Of a stretch of 64,000 bases of DNA, positions 58,128-64,000 are shown piece by piece. The stretch's first letter is position 1. Every line of letters starts with the position of its first letter. The notes beneath the pieces are model-generated. The model was given only the letters and a program-made list of their open reading frames with translations, had not been told where the DNA came from and ran no database searches. Source of the DNA: Camillea tinctor (taxonomy: Eukaryota; Ascomycota; Sordariomycetes; Xylariales; Xylariaceae); contig MU394155.1 of assembly GCA_022578605.1 (NCBI GenBank), positions 1 through 64,000 on the forward strand. Direction: 5' to 3'. A program made the translations under genes and the position numbers.

Positions 58128-59429
58128 GGTTGCGGTAATGAAGTAGGGAACATAGGGAGCTGTTGTGTGAACATAGACTAAACAGAAACCGTAAGTTTCT
58201 TGTCTATTAATTAGACTTTTATGTAGGGCACCTAGAAATTTGCACATGCCCAGTTGACCACCTCGGAGAGGCAGAAATTTTATGTTATGTAAAACATGAA
58301 TCAAAACAGCTTGCCGCGGGCCGTTTAACTCGGATACTATCCTAGCAAAAGGTTTCAACCATATTTCGTCGTGCAACCACAACCATCTTCACGGGTGATA
58401 TATACTGTCAAGTCGACTGAATCTTCATTCTAGAGGTTAGCGCCAACGAGACATATCCAGTCCGGCCTATTCAGGCCTAGTTTGCTGGCCTCTCATTAAT
58501 TAGCAGGCCGTTGAACCTATTCACCAAAGTGAAGTGACACCATCCACTGGTTTAGACAAATCACTTGACAATTTGATGCCCTTTCTCTGGAGGAGCAGCA
58601 CGGGTATCTTGTTTGGACTCATGCATCAAACCGGGTTCCACCGTCATTGCTTAACACGTGTGGCTAGATTTCCGTCACAATGGTTGCACCAATATGGGAC
58701 TCCCGTCGGACGGGTTTAAGACACCACCAACCGGATAAAACACGATTCAGGTGTCGAGCGTGTGCCATGTGACATTCCAGAAGATTAGAATCAGGGCCTT
58801 TGTAGGCTACATTTATGTATATTGAACATTCAGTCCGATACGTTCTAGGCTATATACAATTATGTCAGTGCTTTTAGCTAAGATTAATGGCATAGAAATA
58901 CGGAGTTTGGGGCTTTCTAGTCACATGGGCGACTCAGACTGAAATTTTAACTTCTGGAATGTTAGCTGCCCAGCAACTATTTCTATTTAATATTAATTGT
59001 TTGAAATATTGAGCCCTTTGTTAAGTAACTTGCTAGGTGCTTATATCCTTGCCTTGTGGGATTATGCACAATGATCATTCTTAATTATCAGACAGAGTTG
59101 TCGAATTACTGAGGGTGGGATGAATGAACATACTCTTGATAATTATAAGTTGAAAGCTAGATTTATAAAAGAGTTTGAATTGCTTTTTTTCGTTTCCCGT
59201 TTGAGTTACGGCATAATAACACGATATATAGATAGTATTACGATATAAAATGGTAGATTCATGATATCGATCTCTTTTATCAAACCTATCTCTTTTCTCT
59301 TGCTTAGGATCTCATGTCGTATAGTTGTAAGCTTTTATACTTCGATTTTGGCCTTGATTTCTTATTTACCTAATTAAAATTCCCAGCTACCTGCCAACCC
59401 GAGATTTTCTCAGAGATTCACCAAGTACG
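58128..59429. other. Intergenic, no gene seen
   Basis: Leader of the zinc-module gene and AT-richer spacer. Short frames only. Confidence 0.45.
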
Positions 59430-59571
59430 TGTTGAAATAGGTGATAAGGGGTATCTGTCAAGATACAGATACAAGGTATATCTGCAGCTACATGTATATA
59501 AGGGGCAGGTCCTCCCATCATCCAGAGATAGATAGTCACTAATCAAGCAACCTCATAACCTCAATTTAACA
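59430..59571 (+). mobile_element. Solo-LTR-like repeat, plus copy
   Basis: A 142-bp block starting TGTTGAAATAGG and ending ATTTAACA, similar along its length to the reverse complement of 18551-18693. The flanks GTACG (59425-59429) and GTACA (59572-59576) match at four of five bases, a likely mutated target duplication. It contains an internal TATATAAGGGG typical of an LTR promoter. Confidence 0.68.
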
Positions 59572-59576
59572 GTACA

Positions 59577-61580
59577 TACCATGAATCTAAAGCAACGGAA
59601 TAGCGTATTCATCCATTGCCCTGCATGATGAGGTGAAGGTATAGCAACAATCCGTAACCACATTGTCACGTAACGTAGCTATACATTGTATTGGGTTCTT
59701 CCTTTACAATCCGCCACTGTTTAGGGTGCTGATTGGCATCAACATTTATACGGATAATAATTCGAGAAAGACATTGTTAAAAATTTTCAGCACCACGCAT
59801 GATACCACATGTCATAAATGAGCTGTAAAAATGCTATTGGGGTTTTGGAGGCTATTGAGTGACACCATGGGTACCTGCATATCTCGATCACACCTGTAGA
59901 TGCTAGGGGGGAGGGAAGCAGAGAAATATTACGACGTCTATTAGCAAACAAACAAAAAAAAAAAGTCGCAATACATCGTGATCATCATGATGTAGAGGGA
60001 AGGAGGGGTTGGTGGGTGACTTAAGAGAGCATAATAGGAAATGCGGTAAGAGATTGTTATTTGTTGAATTGCCAGGAGTGATCACTAGGTTGGTATCCAA
60101 GGAAGGATGCTTATAATCTCAAATCATACTACGGGGGGTGAGAACAGGAAATAAATCGTGATACTAGTTCTGAGCCTCCATTTATACAATGGAGTGGGTT
60201 TGGCGGTGGCCCCAGCTTCATCACAACATGTGAGGGAAATTCCGCGAGTCACCGACGAGCCCGCTCGATACTGTAGCCCACTTTACATACCGTGATATTC
60301 TTGGCAACTATATCCATTGGTATAGTTTTGGCTCAAAACTCCCTGATCTATCGTTGCATATCTGAACTTCTTGGATATCATGTCTGAATGATATCTTTAA
60401 AACAAACCCTAAGCGTTATATGCCTATAGTTTCCGCATTCTAGTATCTATAAAAGTTTCCATGGTTTTCGTTTTACTTGATTTAGGTAGGCGGATAATCG
60501 TGTATATACATGCATGCATGCATGTAACTTTTGTTTCCTGCTTTCTCATACTCAATGTTTATACCAAGTCTAGAGTCAGCCCTAGGAAGTCCTATTGTGG
60601 ATTCCACCCGTGTTCCCCGCTCTAGGACTAGGACAACGGAAAAGCAGAAAGGATGTAACCAGGAATCCTGTTGTTAAGTGGCATATAGTTTACGACGGAC
60701 CCGCTCGCTAGTCGGCGACCAGCCGCTTGGAGATCTAGATGACCAGCACATCGTGGCTTTTATTGGATATGATAACAGGATCGATGCAAACACCATCGAC
60801 TTTGCCTTGCCAGCGAAGTGTGCATATAATTCAACCCTCATGCATTCCTTTCTGCCCATTTACACTACTGATACTACCTACTGCTAGGACTCTTGTAGCC
60901 TAGCATATGTCTGATCATCTAGGTAACTACGGTTGCCTTAGATGACCTCTATCTATCCCGGTCATGTACGTAGGAACCGGATGGCATGATCTGATAGGTA
61001 TTGTATTGCCGGCACTGCGGCACAGTATAATCCCCTATCTTCCCCGCAATTAGGTATCCTAGCCAGGCTGAAGCAGAAGTATGGTTCGCCTGGTTCGCCT
61101 GGTTTACAAGACCTGGGACAAGCGGAGGACTCCATGCTGCCTGGTTTTAGGAATTGTACCCAGCTAGGCAGTGCAGCGATGGTTAAGCTCTTTCATTTGG
61201 CAATGTTTCCGTAGTAGCGCTGACAAGATTCTGGGTCCGCTATTCAATACCGAATTGGGCGTGAACGGAACATCCTGATTGGTCCAAGAGCTGAAATGAT
61301 CGTCACCACAGATCAATGCCGAGTGACTCAGCTATGCGATTCTGCGGCCCGGGTTGTGGGTGCCTGTCTTTGAGGTGCCTCATCTCTTGGCATAGAGCTC
61401 AGGAGTAGAACTGTAGAAGTTGGTATAAGTATCTGGTTACGGTCTGCTAAACTCCCATCCGTGGCTACTGCATCCAACCTCACTTTCTTACACCATCCCG
61501 TTGGCCTTCCCCCCAAATCTATACTTACCAGGCTTCTTGAATTGTCATCTTAGTTCAAATCCCAACTACAACATCCAAAG
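59577..61580. other. Intergenic, no gene seen
   Basis: Includes a short TGCA repeat (about 60508-60525) and the promoter of the AAA+ gene. A GTTCAAATCCC match near 61553 is not part of a tRNA-like structure. Confidence 0.45.
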
Positions 61581-64000
61581 ATGGCCAGAACAAGACGCGG
61601 AAGAGGCGGGCGTGCTCCTGCTCAAACTTCAAGGATGCACCACCGGGAGCATGACCCCGAGATAGTCCTTGCCCAGAAGAAAGCAGAGAGACGTCAGCGA
61701 ATCGAAGCTGACCGCCGGCGGACCGAGGCTAAATGGCGACCCAAGATCCCAGAAGTTCGCAAGTTGAACTTCGAGAGCTTCAAGAACCGCTTTCATGACA
61801 TTGAGGAGAAAGACTATGCTATCGAAGTTCTTGTACGTAATTCCCAATTCCTATCGGACCCTATTGAGTTAATACTGATCAATGATTATTGTAATAGATG
61901 GGAGGAGGTAGTCTTCAGGCTCAGATACGCCGTGAACAGGCTGCCCGACGCAAAGAGGACCTTGCACGAATCCGTGCGAGCTACCTTCTGGGCTACGGAG
62001 CCCATGCCCACCGTCGGGTTCCTCAACCCAAGAGGGACGCCGAGGAGAGGGCTAGGCGAGAGAAGCGAGCAGAGCTCAACACCCAAACCAACGATGCTGA
62101 GATCCATCGTATCCGTATCCAGTCGCAGCCTGTGCTCGGGCACCTGACGTCCCTGCTCAATGATACTGAGCTGAGATCAACTCCGCGTACGTTCGTGAGG
62201 CCTTTCAAGGCGTTGGTATATTTCCAACCTAAGATGAAGGAGATCCTTAATACCCTCGAGGAGAAGTGGGGCGACGTCGAGGACCTGGACGAGTCTGAGT
62301 CGGCCAAAGTCCCTGAGACTCCCGAGGAAGTAGAGATCATTGACAAAGAAGCTGCTCAGGAGAAGGGAACCGAGTCTACCTCCGAAGGCGAGGCCGAGGG
62401 TGAGGCCGAAGGTGAGGGTGAGGGTGAGGGAGCTGATGACGATGATAACGAGTCCATCATTTCCGTCGACTCTAACGCTGAGGATTTAGACGGTATCATG
62501 GATAGCGCCGAAGCTCTCCGCGATATGCGTTGCTATGTCGACTTTGTCGATAGAGAGATCATACCTCTTTACCAAAGGTACGACGGGACCGAGGCGACCA
62601 GAGTCAAGTTCGACGACTTGTGGTCCCTCTTCCGTCCGGGCGATCTGATCTACATGCCATCGGCGGGTGAGACCGCCGGCCGGTATCACGAAGTCTGGCG
62701 TGTCTACCGTACTGAGCTTCCCGAAGTGGAGGCAGCCTACCCCTCGTCTGGCGGCTGGGAGTTCTTCGCCGCAGACGACTTGCAGCAGGACAACAAGAAA
62801 GCGAAGTTCAATATCTTCGCCTACTACATTGACCATGACGGGAACAACTTCGGTGCCGTCCGCCACACCTTCGAGATCGAGTCGTTCGTCGGGGAGAGGC
62901 TCATCGAGTCCCTCGACGTCTTTCCCATCCGCTACCGCCACGACCACCAGCAGCTGCTGGAGTCCCTCAAGGAGCAGGGGCGCGGATTCCAGAAGTTCCT
63001 CAGCGACCGACACCAGTCCTACAACGCCTGGACCTTGACCCGGAACCCGCCCTTCGACACCACCGAGGCCAAGGACGAGGTGCTGCGGGACGAGAGTGGC
63101 GAGATGATGCGGCATCCCGAGTTCGTCGAGAGCGATGTCATTGTGGACCTCGCGGAAGCATACCAGAAGAATCCAGACTGGCGACCCAACTTCCACCAGT
63201 TGACGCCGTCCAAGTCGATCCGGTGCGAGGTGGAGGACGACGATATGAAGATCCAGCAGTGGTTCGACGGGTCGCGGCAGTCGCTCGCGTACGCGCAGTG
63301 CGAAATCGTGCAGAAGGCCGACGGGGTGGAGATGTGGCAGCGGCGGGAGAACCTGAAGGCGGACGCGTTCCTGCGGCAGCGCACCAAGGGCACGCGCATA
63401 TACGAGGTGAAGCCGCAGGTGCTGCAGCTGCGCGACGAGGACCTCGTGCTGCTGCCGAAGCGCATGTTCGCGTACGCGCTGCGCGAGCGCCGCTTCATCC
63501 CCGTCAACACCAACTTCCTCAAGCCCATCCGCCGCCAGCCCGGCGTCTTCGAGAACCTCAAGATCCTCAAGGACTACAAGGACATCGTCCGCGGCCTCGT
63601 CGCCTCCCACTTCCAGAAGAAGAGCCTCGAGCGCCGCTACGTCGACATGTCCACCGAGGGCCCCAGCCAGGATCTGATCCAGAACAAGGGCCGTGGCCTC
63701 GTCGTGCTCCTGCACGGTGTGCCTGGCGTGGGTAAGACCGCCACTGCCGAAGCGGTGGCCATGGAGTACCGCAAGCCCCTATTCGTGATCACCTGCGGCG
63801 ACCTGGGGCTGACCCCCTCAGCGGTCGAGTCCTCGCTCAGCAACGTCTTCCGGCTAGCGCACCTGTGGGACTGCGTGCTGCTGCTCGACGAAGCGGACGT
63901 GTTCCTCTCGCAGCGGTCGAAGCTGGACATGAAGCGCAACGCGCTGGTGTCGGTGTTCCTGCGGGTGCTCGAGTACTACAACGGGCTGCTGTTCCTGACG
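61581..64000 (+). CDS. AAA+ ATPase, large fungal type (3' end beyond window)
   Basis: Exons 61581-61832 and 61898 to the window edge (open at 64000); 785 residues visible. The intron is GTACGT...TAATAG. The N-terminus is basic and Arg-rich (TRRGRGGRAP), followed by charged helical sequence and an acidic EGE/ADDDD repeat tract (~62386-62450). A long middle region follows, of the kind found before the ATPase in fungal AAA proteins (DUF7025-like; WSLFRPGDLIY, WEFFAADDLQQD). The AAA core then starts: Walker A GVPGVGKT (691-698) and Walker B VLLLDEAD (744-751), with the expected ESSLSNVFRLAHLWD between them. The arginine finger and lid lie outside. Members are poorly characterised ATPases, with possible remodelling of proteins. 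The two frames on the opposite strand (62486-63715, 63019-63570) are shadows caused by high G+C. Confidence 0.88.

Noticed and set aside
61548..61570. tRNA B-box-like GTTCAAATCCC
   Set aside because: No A box or cloverleaf upstream; it lies in the leader of the AAA+ gene.
62486..63715. 409-codon minus-strand frame
   Set aside because: Antisense of the AAA+ ATPase exon; long only because the coding strand is G+C-rich at third positions.

Overview
The window looks like nuclear DNA of a filamentous ascomycete (Pezizomycotina). The evidence is intron-rich genes (mostly 50-100 bp introns with GTRNGT donors and CTRAC-like branch sites), fungal protein families (HMT1-type ABC transporter, SGT2 co-chaperone, arylamine N-acetyltransferase, kinase-like protein, FMO-like monooxygenase, PAN/Apple-like type II membrane protein), and a bipartite composition. 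The first ~10.4 kb is extremely A+T-rich with gene-free, heavily mutated DNA typical of repeat-induced point mutation (RIP). The rest has ordinary composition. I cannot name the genus.

Layout. 1-10,440: AT-rich RIP-like block holding the wreck of an LTR retrotransposon (~177 bp direct repeats at 3241 and 9960), a 9-bp-period microsatellite and one surviving G+C-rich hairpin. It ends abruptly near 10,440. 11.8-20.4 kb: a lysine-rich nuclear-type protein gene, then three tandem genes (15208, 17129, 19222) of an unrecognised family built from repeated short modules (a D-x-[LM]-K-x-[YI]-E-[ED] helix-like module, NTPAQFLDAL, PKYG[LP]ASHLF, an acidic tract, a basic patch and a C-terminal -RF). I regard this family as the most interesting content. 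20.4-25 kb: mostly intergenic, with two weakly supported small genes. 25.7-34.1 kb: arylamine N-acetyltransferase (-), SGT2 (+), and a six-exon HMT1-type ABC half-transporter (-) with a long proline-rich tail. 38-44.7 kb: a small four-helix membrane protein (-), a six-exon DMT/EamA transporter (-), a PAN/Apple-like membrane protein (+) and a small two-exon beta-rich protein (-). Two solo LTRs with perfect 5-bp target duplications lie at 43.3 and 45.8 kb. 47.6-58.1 kb: cupin (+), kinase-like protein (-), OYE-type NADH:flavin oxidoreductase (-), FMO/Baeyer-Villiger-like monooxygenase (-) and a small protein with a duplicated four-cysteine module (-). 61.6-64 kb: start of a large AAA+ ATPase gene cut by the window edge.

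How the genes may work together. The mixture of transporters (ABC, DMT), NAT, OYE, FMO, cupin and a DUF1772-like membrane protein is typical of fungal accessory chromosome arms dealing with xenobiotics or small-molecule chemistry. No backbone synthase (PKS, NRPS, terpene cyclase) is visible, so I do not call a biosynthetic cluster. SGT2 is a conserved housekeeping gene. Exon structures were worked out by hand from splice consensus, reading frame and family motifs.
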